A stretch of DNA of 64,000 bases, from assembly GCF_021390245.1 (NCBI RefSeq), contig NZ_JAJUXH010000028.1:28393-92392 (forward strand), in the 5' to 3' direction. Positions 26,501 through 34,755 of this stretch are shown one piece after another; the stretch's first letter is position 1; each line of letters begins with the position of its first letter. Under the pieces are notes generated by a model. That model had not been told where the DNA came from, ran no database searches, and saw only the letters and a list, made by a program, of their open reading frames with translations. Origin of the DNA: Dyadobacter sp. CY323. Lineage in GTDB: Bacteria > Bacteroidota > Bacteroidia > Cytophagales > Spirosomataceae. The translations under genes and the position numbers were made by a program.

Positions 26501-28461
26501 TATTCACCCGGATCATAAACTTTATCATCGATGATGGTCACGCTGATCGGTTGCGGAGCTACACTATTAGCAGGGAAAGTGATGGTCCCGGATGTGGCCG
26601 TGTAATCTCCCGGGGTCGTGGCTGATGCGTCTGCGGTAGAATAGTTTACCGTAACTGCGTGATCAACAGCATTAGAGAGGTATACCGGCAATGAAACCGT
26701 CCCCTCGCTTTCACTGACTGTAATGCCGCTGCCAATAATGATCTGCGCATCGTTATCAATGATGTACCCGACTGTGCTGCCGCTGTTGATGGAGCCGCCA
26801 ACTGCATTAGTAAGCGTCAGATACAAATATTCTCCCGGGTCATACACGCTGTCATCGATTATAGGTACGGTGACCGTTTGGGGAGCTGTACTATTGGCCG
26901 GAAATGTGATAACGCCCGATCCTGCGGTGTAGTCCCCGGGTGTTGTAGCCGCTCCGTCTGAGGTGGAATAATCAACAGTGACCACATGATTTACCGGTGC
27001 AGTGAGGTAAACGGTGAAGGTAAGTTGTCCGCCGCCTTCTGAAACCGCCAGCGGGGCCGAAAGGTTGATCTGCGTATCATTGTCGATGATATAAGCATAG
27101 GTTGTGGCTGTGTTAATGGTCGCATTGACGGCATTGCTCAATGTTACACTGAAACTCTCGTTATCGTCGAAAACCTGATCATCGATAATAGGAACTGAAA
27201 AAGAGACCGGCTGGGTACTGTTTGCCGGAAACGTAATGGTACCGGTAGTAGCTGTGTAATCAGCCGGAGCGGTAGCGTTGTTATCTGCGGTAGTGAATGT
27301 AACCGTAATTTCCTGTGAACTAGGCGCACTCAGACTAGCAGTAAATACTGCCGTGCCGGCATCCTCATAAGTTGTCACGGCCGAGCCGATGTTAATAAAA
27401 ACATCATTATCGGTAATGTACCCGTACATCGTTCCATTACCGATAGTCGCACTCTGGGGATTGCTTAAAACGACAGTAAAATACTTGCTCGTATTGTATA
27501 TGGCATCGTCAACAATGGGGATGCTGATGGTTTGCGGTGCAGTACTGTTCGCAGGGAAAACCACTGTACCCGACTTGGAGGTATAATCCCCCGGCGCCGT
27601 GGCGCTGCCGTCCGAAGTACTGTAATCTACCTTGACCTCGTAAGGAACGGCAGCCGACAGATAAACCGTAAATATTGCATTCCCCGCACCTTCCGCCACA
27701 GTGACAGACGGCCCTACATTAATCTGAACCTCATTATCAGTAATATATACATAGGAAGTCGCTGAACCTATACTGGCATTTACCGGATTGCTGAGCTGTA
27801 CCGTAAAGTGCTCGTTTGGATCGTAGATGGCCTCATCGGTAATATTCACAACAATGGCCTGCGGAGCAGTGCTGTTTGCAGGAAATGTTAATTTGCCGGA
27901 TTTGGAAACGTAATCTTCTGAGGCGTTCGCACCTCCATCCGCAGTATTGTAATCCACCGTCACTTCATATGGGACAGGCTGAGAGAGGTTTACAAGGATC
28001 GTTGCAGTTCCTGCATTTTCCGATACGGTAACAGACGGCGAAATATTCAGCTGGGCATCATCGTCCAGGATCTGGCAAAAACTATTCGGAGTAGAAATAG
28101 TCGCATTCGTTGCATTGCTCAGGTTTATATAAAATGCCTCTTGATTCTCGTGTATCAAATCATCGACGATTGGAACCTTGATGATTTGAGGGGTAGTACT
28201 GTTTGCAGGAAAAGTGAGGGTTCCGGATGCCGACGTGTAATCATCCTGATTTACTGCGGAGTAGTCGGCAGTCTCGTAGTGAACCGTCACCACATTAGCC
28301 GAATTCGCTGAAAGCGACACAGAAAATGTAGCAAACCCCACATCTTCCTGAACCGAAATATTGCTGATACTCAATTCCTGGGCTTGTGCCAGCGAACAAA
28401 AAAGACTGATAAAAACGAGGGTAATTAAAACCCTTAGCGACTGGTAGAGGTTTTTTTTCAT
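20530..28461 (-). CDS. Giant secreted Calx-beta/HYR repeat protein with T9SS type A tail
   Basis: This 2643-residue exported protein has a signal peptide (ISLFCSLAQAQ). From about residue 30 to 1560 there are 14 Calx-beta repeats of about 105-110 residues, each with TFPANS...PI.DD and a closing YIIDNDAQ-type calcium-binding motif. Residues about 1565-1990 are TCGN/HYR-like repeats with an 81-residue period (CGNKSTSSQ), then a HYR domain and three related GECS repeats (to about 2290). After a spacer and a fibronectin-like module (LPVKLISFNGKK), the C-terminus is a T9SS type A sorting domain (FYPNPVINENANIDI). It is probably a calcium-stiffened surface adhesin or matrix protein. Binding target unknown. 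Confidence 0.92.
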   Translation of the reverse strand: MKKNLYQSLRVLITLVFISLFCSLAQAQELSISNISVQEDVGFATFSVSLSANSANVVTVHYETADYSAVNQDDYTSASGTLTFPANSTTPQIIKVPIVDDLIHENQEAFYINLSNATNATISTPNSFCQILDDDAQLNISPSVTVSENAGTATILVNLSQPVPYEVTVDYNTADGGANASEDYVSKSGKLTFPANSTAPQAIVVNITDEAIYDPNEHFTVQLSNPVNASIGSATSYVYITDNEVQINVGPSVTVAEGAGNAIFTVYLSAAVPYEVKVDYSTSDGSATAPGDYTSKSGTVVFPANSTAPQTISIPIVDDAIYNTSKYFTVVLSNPQSATIGNGTMYGYITDNDVFINIGSAVTTYEDAGTAVFTASLSAPSSQEITVTFTTADNNATAPADYTATTGTITFPANSTQPVSFSVPIIDDQVFDDNESFSVTLSNAVNATINTATTYAYIIDNDTQINLSAPLAVSEGGGQLTFTVYLTAPVNHVVTVDYSTSDGAATTPGDYTAGSGVITFPANSTAPQTVTVPIIDDSVYDPGEYLYLTLTNAVGGSINSGSTVGYIIDNDAQIIIGSGITVSESEGTVSLPVYLSNAVDHAVTVNYSTADASATTPGDYTATSGTITFPANSVAPQPISVTIIDDKVYDPGEYLSVTLSNPTGASLGTVSSSISITDNEAQINMFAGITVLESAGTATFTAYLTSAVPYDVTVNYATSNNSATAPSDFTAKSGTITFPANSTAPQTISIAIIANATAEPDEMFSVTLNTPVNATISNSTQSCVITENTTPASVIEMIANASVSESVGNASILVSLSQANASPVTVNYTAASGNAIEGTDFTATSGTITFPANTTAPQTITIPIIDDYDYDPGEHFTITLSGPTNATIGTATQYTYIIDNDANVGFDPTYVTVSEKDGNASFSVRLSQKVPYEVRVDYATQASSALPDEDFTTTSGTVVFPANSVIQTFNVPIIDDQIFEGAESFQVVLSNPVNASLISNYAYANINDDDASLNFEPTSVTISEGAGTATFTVRLSQPLPQQVTVDYSTADNGALAGSDYTAASGTLTFPANSVVPQSFTVSILNDQETEGQENFYVNLSNPVNASLGSYSSAPAYINDNDATVSLDPTYVSVSEGAGTATFTVRLSRPIASVVTVDYVTSDAGAVAGSDYSATSGTLTFPANSVEPQNFTVQILNDQTFEYGENFYVTLSNAVNASIQSSQAYAAISDDDATISFDPTYITVTEGEAAATFTVTLSQPVSSAVTVEYATVDYSAVAGEDYTAKTGTITFPANSIAPQSFTVPIIDDKVHDPSESFGVNLTNATNATLLNATATAVINGDNDAFVSIEPNTANGTEATGSVTFTATISRAVPYEVRVDYSTADGGSATPGADYGVKAGTLVFPANSSLPQTFVIQVTDDLLYDPNESIIVNLSNVVNGSIQNATGYGYIIDNDPKVSLNPAAVAVSESGGTANFTVTLSDVVPFDVTVNYKTTAGTATEGTDYVGKSGTVRFPANSNTSQTISIAISDDFNYEANETFTVTISEPTGGFLGNATATGTINDNDLEIASTPGPITVSCAGEVPVASGSSITVNNHCGDTPVITVSDAIAPGFTCANRYVITRTWTVTNTCGNNKTTTQTITVDDQTAPVIAGTPATLNVTCSAAVPVASIGAVTATDNCSGAVTVTVADVTTPGSCVNKYTIVRTWTATDVCGNKSTSSQTINVNDNVAPVIAGTPANITVTCAADVSVASIASVTATDNCAGTVTVTVADVITAGSCANKYVVTRTWTATDICGNQSTSSQTITVNDNVAPVLSGTPVALTVSCAADVPAKSITGLSATDNCTGTVTITVDDVTTPGSCANKFTVTRTWTATDICGNKSTSSQIITVDDQTAPVISGTPTALLVTCAADVPAASISSVTATDNCAGTVAITVADVVTAGSCVNKYSITRTWTATDVCGNKTTSSQVITVNDNVIPVIATCTPNQSFTTDPNVCTYTVKNNNLTPAATDNCTNTANITFKYTLSGVTTSTAGQYTSLNGVVFNKGVTTVSVKAYDICGNESVACSYTVTVADGQAPVTPVIAAATGECSATAVAPTTTDNCDGTITGTTTNPLTYSTQGTHTIVWTFTDSNGNTTTANQSVVVDDVTPPVKPTIAAATGECSVTVSTVPTTSDNCGGTISGTTVSPLTYNTPGTHTIVWVFYDGRGNTVSANQTVTVTDVTAPVKPTLANVTGVCTVTPVAPTTTDNCAGTITGTTTTTFPITHVGTTVVTWTFNDGSGNTVTADQTVIVSGSDQMTTSAGSSTTTFPADGQYAYDDNCQLVAKIVPINLTGSVTSNVWIESDNVSGPYVKRHYQITPAVNPTTSSATITLYFTQAEFDAFNAVVTDDVPSAPDDKAGKANLRIVKYEGSAPGGLGYTGDKSTINPEDADIVFVNGRWEVTFAVTGFSGFFVTAEFTPLPVKLISFNGKKTGESQNTLNWVTADEVDFKGFEVEKSEDAKHFETIGWVASLTEAGTLKTYQFTDKKAAYATSYYRLKMIDTDGTIAFSKIINIGNAVEKSIVGQFYPNPVINENANIDIVAAEQGNWVITSYDLTGRVIGKQVKALSKGKNTVNIKSDPSMLGTMVIRFENQHQEVQVRKLIKQ
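21600..23770 (-). repeat. HYR/TCGN-type repeat block inside giant gene
   Basis: Several coding repeats have an exact period near 243 bases (81 codons), for example repeat starts near 22558, 22801 and 23044. Each encodes a Cys-rich unit with TRTWTATDICGN and a NDN or DDQ-TAPVI linker. A looser HYR unit and three GECS units follow towards 21600. High DNA similarity makes copy-number change by recombination likely. Confidence 0.8.
23780..28375 (-). repeat. Fourteen Calx-beta coding repeats inside giant gene
   Basis: Units of about 310-330 bases recur from the start of the mature protein. The most conserved DNA encodes GTITFPANSTAPQ and the closing D-N-D-A-Q turn. Protein identity between units is high enough to suggest duplication, but the DNA has diverged at third positions, so these are older than the 243-base repeats. 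Confidence 0.85.
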
Positions 28462-28932
28462 GTTAGGCAGGTATCAAGGATATGAATGGAAAAATGCGGG
28501 GCACACATCTTGGCACAGAACATGCTGCATGTTCTGTGTCTTTATTATTAAATCTGAATGGAATTTCAATGCAGCCTGATCAGGTAGAATCCGGGATCAG
28601 GAAGGTGAATTGAATCAGCCGGGCGACAGCCGGATCTTGAAAGTCTGTAATCAGCGAAAGTAGAAAGTCTTTTCATAGAGGAAGGAGTACGTGCTGAGTC
28701 TATTTTCTCCAAAAAAACCATTTTCGCACATTGGATTTTTGAAAAAACTCCCAATCACCCTGAATTACTTCCGAAAACGGAAATTTAGCTTCTGAATCGT
28801 GTTAGCCACATTTTCAGCGGGTTACGCTTTAAAATTCTTTCTCAAAAAAATCACGCATCCTCTATCTATTGATCAGAAAAATTTGTAACCTGTACATATT
28901 TTAGATACACCCGCCTGACCCCGAACCTTGAA
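28462..28932. other. Divergent promoter region with perfect dyad
   Basis: This 471-base gap lies between the starts of the giant gene (leftward) and the histidine kinase (rightward). It holds the 11-bp perfect inverted repeat at 28514-28538. I see no convincing gene: a 62-codon leftward frame at 28566-28754 has no recognisable features. No exact TAnnTTTG box is seen before the kinase; TATTTTAG near 28897 is one mismatch away. Confidence 0.5.
28514..28538. promoter_or_regulatory. Perfect 11-bp dyad with 3-base loop
   Basis: CACAGAACATG and CATGTTCTGTG flank CTG. It sits 53 bases upstream of the giant gene's ATG, inside its probable leader or promoter. It could be a protein operator or an RNA hairpin. 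No gene ends here, so an ordinary terminator is unlikely. Confidence 0.5.
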
Positions 28933-30684
28933 ATGAAATCTGCTACGCCGGTACTGATTTTTGAAATCCTTTTGACCCTTGCTTTATGTTTTACATCTCC
29001 CATCCTTCATGCGCAAAATCCCAAAAGCGCGATAGAAAGGTTACTGGAAACCCAAAAAGAGTATGAGAAAGCCGTGAGCCTGGGAGATTCCTCACAACTG
29101 GCGGAGCTCTGCTATCTTTTAGGAAAAAGACATATAGGTCTCCGAAATTATCCCAAAGCCCAGCAATGGCTGCTGAGGTCTCTCGCCATGAGGGAACAAA
29201 ATGCTCCTTCGGAAGACGTAGGTAAAATATACCTGCGGATGAGTGAGATCCAGACTGAACAAAAGAATGCAAGACTTTCCATGAAATATGCGCGACTGGC
29301 GAAATGGAACTTCGAGCAGGCAAAAGTGGATCCGGGACTTATGGCTGCCTATCGGGCGATTGCGGGTGCTTTCAGATCTACATATAATGAAAATAGCGCT
29401 GCCTCCGTCCCTGCATTGGACAGTGCGATCCATTATCATAAAAAGGCACTGCCAATTGCGATGCGCCTCAGCAAACCGATTGATATCGGTATTACTTACC
29501 AGGGACTAAGCGATATATTTTTCTTAAAAAAAGAGTATCAGCAAAGTGAGAACTTCATGCTGAAAGCTTTCGATGTTTACGAAAAGAACCAGTTATACAC
29601 CAATCATTGTGAAGCATCCGTTTTTTCCGCCTTTTACCTGCTGAAACAAAAGAAACCTCAGGCAGCGAAAAAATGGCTGACGAAGGCCAAGGATTTGGCA
29701 GAAATGCACAAATCGGTTTCACCGGGCCTGCGCGTCCTGATCGAGCAGGCGCACGCACTGTATTACCAGCAAACCGGCGACTGGAAACAAGCTTACTGGC
29801 ACGAGAACCAGGTAAATCTGCTTAACACCGAACAGTCTGACCATTCCCGCCGTGAGGCGCTGCATAACATTGGACTGGTCTTTGAAAGTGAAAAAAAGTC
29901 AGCCCAACTGGCCCAGCAGCGAAAACAACTTTCACTGCAGTATGAGAACATCCAGATTCAAAATAAACTGAACCTGATCACAGCTGTACTTTTGGTGATG
30001 GCCATCGTATCCGCCGTTTCATTATTCGTATTGTTCAGAAAATACAAAGGTTTGAGCTACCAAAATGCGGTCCTGGTACAAGAACAAAATCACCGAACCA
30101 AAAACAGCCTCCAGTCGGTACTGGATTTACTGGGCCTGCAAATGCATAAGGTACTGGATCCGGGTGCGAAGATTGCATTGGAAGAAAGCTTGCTGCGGGT
30201 AGAAGCCGTTGCGCTGGTACATCGAAAACTGTACAAGTCAGAAAACCTGGTTGACGTAGATCTGAGCCAGTACATTCCAGATCTCATCAACAGCGTGCTC
30301 AGAAGCTATCGGCTGCAAGCAACGGCTGTGGTGTATGATGTGGAAGATATCCGGCTCCACATTGAAAAAGCGATTACGCTCGGGCTGATCATTAATGAGC
30401 TCACGACCAATGCATGCAAGTATGCATTGAAAGACAATGCCGACCCAAAGCTGAGGGTTACCTGCACATGGCTTTCCGACCGGCTCCATTTTTCATTTTC
30501 AGACAATGGGCCAGGCCTGGTTTCCGCAGGCAGCCAAAATACATTCGGTCTGCGGTTGATTGACATTCTTATTGGCAAGCTCAAAGCAACGGGAACATTT
30601 ACAAATCAGGAAGGATGTGTGTTCGACTTGTCGTTTAAGCATCACAGGAGTATGTCGCTTGTCAGCTATACATTATGTTTATGA
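28933..30684 (+). CDS. TPR sensor histidine kinase (HisKA_2 type)
   Basis: This 583-residue sensor kinase has a signal peptide (ending PILHAQ), a periplasmic array of TPR-like helices (about 40-340), one membrane helix (about 346-367, VLLVMAIVSAVSLFVLF) and a cytoplasmic kinase. The phosphorylated histidine is H387 in EQNHRTKNSLQ, a HisKA_2 H-box. The ATPase has the N-box LIINELTTNACKYAL (about 484) and G1 DNGPGL (about 523). The stop codon overlaps the regulator's start as ATGA. The kinase therefore almost certainly signals to the LytTR protein that follows. The sensed signal is unknown; TPRs suggest a protein partner in the periplasm. Confidence 0.94.
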   Translation: MKSATPVLIFEILLTLALCFTSPILHAQNPKSAIERLLETQKEYEKAVSLGDSSQLAELCYLLGKRHIGLRNYPKAQQWLLRSLAMREQNAPSEDVGKIYLRMSEIQTEQKNARLSMKYARLAKWNFEQAKVDPGLMAAYRAIAGAFRSTYNENSAASVPALDSAIHYHKKALPIAMRLSKPIDIGITYQGLSDIFFLKKEYQQSENFMLKAFDVYEKNQLYTNHCEASVFSAFYLLKQKKPQAAKKWLTKAKDLAEMHKSVSPGLRVLIEQAHALYYQQTGDWKQAYWHENQVNLLNTEQSDHSRREALHNIGLVFESEKKSAQLAQQRKQLSLQYENIQIQNKLNLITAVLLVMAIVSAVSLFVLFRKYKGLSYQNAVLVQEQNHRTKNSLQSVLDLLGLQMHKVLDPGAKIALEESLLRVEAVALVHRKLYKSENLVDVDLSQYIPDLINSVLRSYRLQATAVVYDVEDIRLHIEKAITLGLIINELTTNACKYALKDNADPKLRVTCTWLSDRLHFSFSDNGPGLVSAGSQNTFGLRLIDILIGKLKATGTFTNQEGCVFDLSFKHHRSMSLVSYTLCL

Positions 30685-31442
30685 AAACGTCGAGAAAGAT
30701 CCTGATTGTAGAAGACGACCCGCTACTAGCTGAAAACATTTCGCTGACTTTGGAGAAAGAAGAGGGAATTGAGCTATGCGGCGTAGCCCCCAATCTGAAA
30801 TCAGCCGTGGATATTATGAAACGAAATCCAGCTGACCTCGCGCTGATCGACGTGCAGCTTGAAGGCCCGGAAGATGGTATCGCTACTGCAAATGAGCTGC
30901 TAAAAATCAAATGGATCCCGATTATTTATATGACCGGGAATACGCCACTGGAAATGAAAGAAAAGATGAAAAATACATTTCCTGCCGCTTTTCTGGAAAA
31001 GCCATTGAGAATGCGGGAACTGTATGTCCAGATCGACCTGGCGCTGCACAACTTCCAGAGCAACAATTTTGTACCGTCCGATCCGATTCAGCAGGACCAG
31101 CTATTCCTTCCCACGAGCCAGGGTTTTGCTGGGATAAAGACAAGAGAAATTCTATTTATAAAAGCCGATCGCATTCGTTCCGAAATTTTCGTGACCGAAC
31201 GTGAATTTTACCGGATCTATCCAGGCAAAAAATACACGGCCATTCACGTTTCAGTCAATATGGGCAGTGTTTTTCGCCAGTTGACTTCTCAGTTTTTCTT
31301 ATTGTCCCGATCCATCGTAATAAATCTCAGCCACATATCACGTATCGACACCAGCAGGTTGTTCATTGAAAATCATGAGATCCCGATCCCGGACGGGCGG
31401 CGTAAGGATTTGGTAAACAGGCTTAAAGTTGTAAAAGGCTGA
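30681..31442 (+). CDS. LytTR response regulator, partner of the TPR kinase
   Basis: This cytoplasmic regulator has a receiver domain (EDD at 11-13, phospho-acceptor D57 in ALIDVQLEG, Lys in FLEKPLR) and a C-terminal LytTR DNA-binding domain (REILFIKADRIRSEIF, then FFLLSRSIVINLSHI). I chose the ATG at 30681, which overlaps the kinase stop as ATGA; an in-frame ATG two codons earlier (30675) is also possible. Its stop is immediately followed, with no gap, by the stop of the convergent gluconokinase gene. Targets are unknown; the giant adhesin gene is the closest divergent neighbour of this operon. Confidence 0.95.
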   Translation: MKTSRKILIVEDDPLLAENISLTLEKEEGIELCGVAPNLKSAVDIMKRNPADLALIDVQLEGPEDGIATANELLKIKWIPIIYMTGNTPLEMKEKMKNTFPAAFLEKPLRMRELYVQIDLALHNFQSNNFVPSDPIQQDQLFLPTSQGFAGIKTREILFIKADRIRSEIFVTEREFYRIYPGKKYTAIHVSVNMGSVFRQLTSQFFLLSRSIVINLSHISRIDTSRLFIENHEIPIPDGRRKDLVNRLKVVKG

Positions 31443-32903
31443 CTAAACCGCATGCGACAGCATGATCTTCGCACCTTTGATAAACTTCTCCGAAAGCTCC
31501 TGGTAGGATTTGTGGACGGCAGCTTTCGGATCGAACTCCTGCCCTACCGTCGTAAATGATTTCATTTGGGAGAAACTTTGATAAACATTCAAAGCTTTCA
31601 ACCCGATCATCGCCGCTCCGACTGCCCCCGTTTCGACGGTTTCGTTGAGTTTTACTTTTTTACCGAAAATATCTGAAAGCATCTGCACCCAGATCGGACT
31701 TTTGGCAAAGCCCCCATTCGCGTAAATGGTTTCGATCTGCTGCATTTCCATCAGTATTTTGCCTATACTATATGCATTAAGCAAAATACCTTCCATCACT
31801 GCCCGGGCGAAATGTGTGCGGGTATGCTGTATGTCCAATCCTGAAAATCCGCCACGCACCGCCGAACTCCACAACGGCGCACGTTCGCCTAACAGGTAGG
31901 GGTAAAAAAGCAGCCCATTCGCGCCAGGTTCGATTTCGGAGGCTTCCTGAAAGACCTGATCGTATTCTTCTTTCGGAAAAAAGGTGTTCATCAGCCATTC
32001 AAAAATGACGGCCCCGTTGTTTGAAGGTCCACCGATGATGTATGTTTTTTCGTCCAGCACATAACAGAATGTCTGCATGAACGGGTCGGAATAAGGTTTG
32101 TTTGAACTAATGCGGACGGCTGCACTGGTCCCGATCGTCACGGCCATTGTGCCATCTTCAATGGCCCCGCTGCCCAGGTTCGCCAGGCAACCATCGCTGG
32201 CACCCATGATCAGCGAAGTTCCTTCCGGCAGGCCTGCCGGGTTACCGGCGGGAAGCTTGTCGATGTGATATGGAGAAACAGCCAGAGATAGCTTTTCTTC
32301 TTTCAAACCCAGTTTCTTCAAAGTATATGCATCCCATTTCAATTCCCGGATATTGAACATCCCGGTGGCTGAGGCAATGGAATAATCAATGAGGAATTTG
32401 CCGGTGAGACGATAAATGATGTATTCTTTAATTCCGACAAACCGGCTCGCATTTTTATAGATCCCAGGTTCGTTTTCTTTAAGCCAAAGTAATTTACAAA
32501 CCGGCGTCATGGCATGAATCGGCGTACCATTGTTCGCATAAATCTTTTTTCCTACCTGCGATGACCGCAACTTCACTGCAATATCGGAGCTTCGGTTATC
32601 CGCCCAGATAATGAGTTTGGTCAGCCGTTTTCCATTCTTATCCAACGCGAGCACACCGTGCATTGCCGCGCTGAAACTGATGCCCAGCAGCGTATCTTTA
32701 TTTTTAAGGGTATTGGTAACCTTCTTAATGGTATTGCAGGCGGCTTCAAAAATCTCATCCGGGTCTTCCTCGCTCCAGTCGGGTTTGGGATGGTCCATTT
32801 CATAACCTTCACTGTGCGAGGCAAGAATGGCGCCCGAAACGGAATCGAAAGCAACGGACTTCACATTTGTTGTGCCAATATCACAACCGACAATGTATGG
32901 CAT
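31443..32903 (-). CDS. FGGY-family gluconokinase
   Basis: This cytoplasmic sugar kinase has 486 residues. The ATP-binding opening is GCDIGTTNVKS and the FGGY family signatures are SFSAAMHGVLALD, IIWADNRS and GASDGCLANLGSG. It is closest in style to GntK-type gluconokinases, which phosphorylate gluconate to 6-phosphogluconate; xylulokinase is the alternative. Gluconate would be the product of glucose oxidation by the PQQ-type dehydrogenase at 16207, but the genes are 14 kb apart, so the link is only metabolic inference. The gene stands alone on its strand, with a -7-like box about 65 bases upstream. Confidence 0.88.
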   Translation of the reverse strand: MPYIVGCDIGTTNVKSVAFDSVSGAILASHSEGYEMDHPKPDWSEEDPDEIFEAACNTIKKVTNTLKNKDTLLGISFSAAMHGVLALDKNGKRLTKLIIWADNRSSDIAVKLRSSQVGKKIYANNGTPIHAMTPVCKLLWLKENEPGIYKNASRFVGIKEYIIYRLTGKFLIDYSIASATGMFNIRELKWDAYTLKKLGLKEEKLSLAVSPYHIDKLPAGNPAGLPEGTSLIMGASDGCLANLGSGAIEDGTMAVTIGTSAAVRISSNKPYSDPFMQTFCYVLDEKTYIIGGPSNNGAVIFEWLMNTFFPKEEYDQVFQEASEIEPGANGLLFYPYLLGERAPLWSSAVRGGFSGLDIQHTRTHFARAVMEGILLNAYSIGKILMEMQQIETIYANGGFAKSPIWVQMLSDIFGKKVKLNETVETGAVGAAMIGLKALNVYQSFSQMKSFTTVGQEFDPKAAVHKSYQELSEKFIKGAKIMLSHAV

Positions 32904-32967
32904 TTGGAATTGTTTTAATGTAGCAGGGACGATTTTTGGTGAATCGTCGGCTGGGAAGTTACGAAAA

Positions 32968-32975
32968 CAAAAATA
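32968..32975 (-). promoter_or_regulatory. Candidate -7 box for gluconokinase
   Basis: On the - strand the sequence reads TATTTTTG, matching TAnnTTTG, about 65 bases before the ATG. No clear -33 TTTG is found at the right distance. Confidence 0.35.
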
Positions 32976-33128
32976 TGGATTTTGAAAAAATTAAAATGCG
33001 CACTTGTTTCGGAAGGTACCTGGTTTGAGGCAATGCCGGGTTTTCCTAAAAAATTGCAGCAGAGTGGAGAAACTTGGCCTGATATTATTATTTTCGCAGA
33101 ATAAACGATTACGATAACTATTCTGAAA

Positions 33129-33332
33129 ATGTCTGATACATCACATACAGAGTCTTCTCATACAGAATCAACCGGATTGTCCAGCGGAGTTTACATTGCT
33201 GCATTCCTGGTTTTGTTTTTCATATTGGCAGCACTTGGAGATCTGTTCACTTTTATAGTGGGCTCAATCGGCCTGGTGATCACATTCGCGGCTTTTTATA
33301 AAGACAACAGTCACAGCGACGGTCATCACTGA
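33129..33332 (+). CDS. Small His-tailed membrane protein, unknown function
   Basis: This 67-residue protein has a hydrophilic N-terminus with a duplicated SHTES unit, a hydrophobic core (about 21-58) likely to be two short membrane helices, and a His-rich tail (NSHSDGHH). I do not recognise a family. The His/Ser/Asp ends could bind metal (inference). It is flanked by two leftward genes, so it is transcribed alone. Small membrane proteins like this are often linked to cytochrome oxidase in this phylum, but nothing nearby supports that. Confidence 0.7.
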   Translation: MSDTSHTESSHTESTGLSSGVYIAAFLVLFFILAALGDLFTFIVGSIGLVITFAAFYKDNSHSDGHH

Positions 33333-33364
33333 TCTTCATTCTGATTTTAACAGCTTATCGGTTT

Positions 33365-34594
33365 TTAGCGAACGGCCAGCCCGGGGATTACGTCAACGAC
33401 GTTCCATTCGAGCTGACCGTTTTCTTTATTTATAGTCCAGCATTCTTCGTAAACGCACGTGTCTTCCAAATCCCGGTATTCGGCAGTCAGTTTTTTGCCT
33501 TGTAAAACCAGCCTGACGAAACCATTATATCCCAGCGAATGTCTGCCGATCACGGTCCTGACGCGGGTATCATAATAATTGATCTTATTGAGATCCACGA
33601 GGTCGGGCAACCTGATCTCAACGGGTAATCCGCCATGCCCGATGCACCGGCCATACGCAACAGGTCCGTTCCCGTTTTTGAACATGTTGTAAATAACCAG
33701 CCGATGGTCGTGGCCCCATAACCATATAACCGGGCGATTCGAATCGCCCATTAACACCTTAATCTGTTCGCCCGGCCTGACATACTCTTCCCGGAATGCG
33801 GATAAGTAGGGATGATGGCTTAAAATGACCACCCCTCGCGTATCAGCCGGATCGCCGATCTTGACGACGTCACGCAACCAGGCGATCTGCGCATCTTTCA
33901 AATGACAATCGGGCGGTGACAGGATTTCCAGGAACGGTTTCCCAACGGATGTGTAACCGGTATCAATTCCTACAATCCGCCAATGCTCATTTTCCAGACA
34001 GAAAAACCCGGCTTGCTGCGTCTTTTTCACTTCACCTTCCATCGCGTACATGGCGGGAAGCAAATGCTGGAAAAATGCATTTCCATTTGAATACATTTCG
34101 TGGTTCCCCGACAAGGCGAGACTGCCGGACGCGCCATAATACCAGGAAGAGTAAGGTGCCGTAAAGTTTGCTTCGACTTCTTTTGGCGCACCTACAAAGT
34201 AGATGTCGCCCATGTGAATGGTGTAATCGGGCGAGTACCGCGAAACAAGATTGGCAACAGCGTCGGATTCCGTGGTATCGCTGGCCCAGTCGGACAACAA
34301 TGCAATGCTGATTTCTTCTCTCGACGGAATGGATGACTGAAGTTTGTAAATACCTGAATCACCATTCCGGGGATAGGCCTGATAGGGATGTTTTGCACCG
34401 AAACGGCTTCTGAGATAGTGCTTTGCGAAACCGATCAGATTCGTCTTAAAAAACTCCGATATCACATTTGTGACCGAGGATGTATCTTTTACCCTTTTTT
34501 CGTAAAGTTCAAGTTGGGTTTTCGCATGGTTTTCGGCTTCACTATGCCCCAGGTCCAGATATTTTTTGGTGCGATCCTCCGCAGACTCCGCCAT
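33365..34594 (-). CDS. Calcineurin-like metallophosphoesterase
   Basis: This 409-residue protein has the metallophosphoesterase core from about residue 95: SDWASDT (D102), HMGDIYFVG (D130), GNHE (163-166), LSHHPY and WGHDH. No signal peptide is visible, so it is likely cytoplasmic. The first motif is D-W-A rather than the common D-x-H, as seen in some purple-acid-phosphatase-like enzymes. An N-terminal helical region (1-90) precedes the core. The substrate is unknown. It converges on the small membrane protein gene with a 32-base gap. Confidence 0.88.
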   Translation of the reverse strand: MAESAEDRTKKYLDLGHSEAENHAKTQLELYEKRVKDTSSVTNVISEFFKTNLIGFAKHYLRSRFGAKHPYQAYPRNGDSGIYKLQSSIPSREEISIALLSDWASDTTESDAVANLVSRYSPDYTIHMGDIYFVGAPKEVEANFTAPYSSWYYGASGSLALSGNHEMYSNGNAFFQHLLPAMYAMEGEVKKTQQAGFFCLENEHWRIVGIDTGYTSVGKPFLEILSPPDCHLKDAQIAWLRDVVKIGDPADTRGVVILSHHPYLSAFREEYVRPGEQIKVLMGDSNRPVIWLWGHDHRLVIYNMFKNGNGPVAYGRCIGHGGLPVEIRLPDLVDLNKINYYDTRVRTVIGRHSLGYNGFVRLVLQGKKLTAEYRDLEDTCVYEECWTINKENGQLEWNVVDVIPGLAVR

Positions 34595-34755
34595 AAATAC
34601 ACTTCAGTTGATGAAATCACTTTTTGGTAAATAAAACAATATTACCCGGACAATCGAAATCAGGCACCCTGATATATTTATTAAGCGTAGTTGACTATCG
34701 GTTCGGTTAGAAGTACCTTTCCTGATATTTTTTCAGCCACCAAAACCAAAATCCA

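Noticed and set aside
28566..28754. 62-codon leftward frame in the gap before the histidine kinase
   Set aside because: Its translation has no recognisable motif, and the region is more simply the divergent promoter area.
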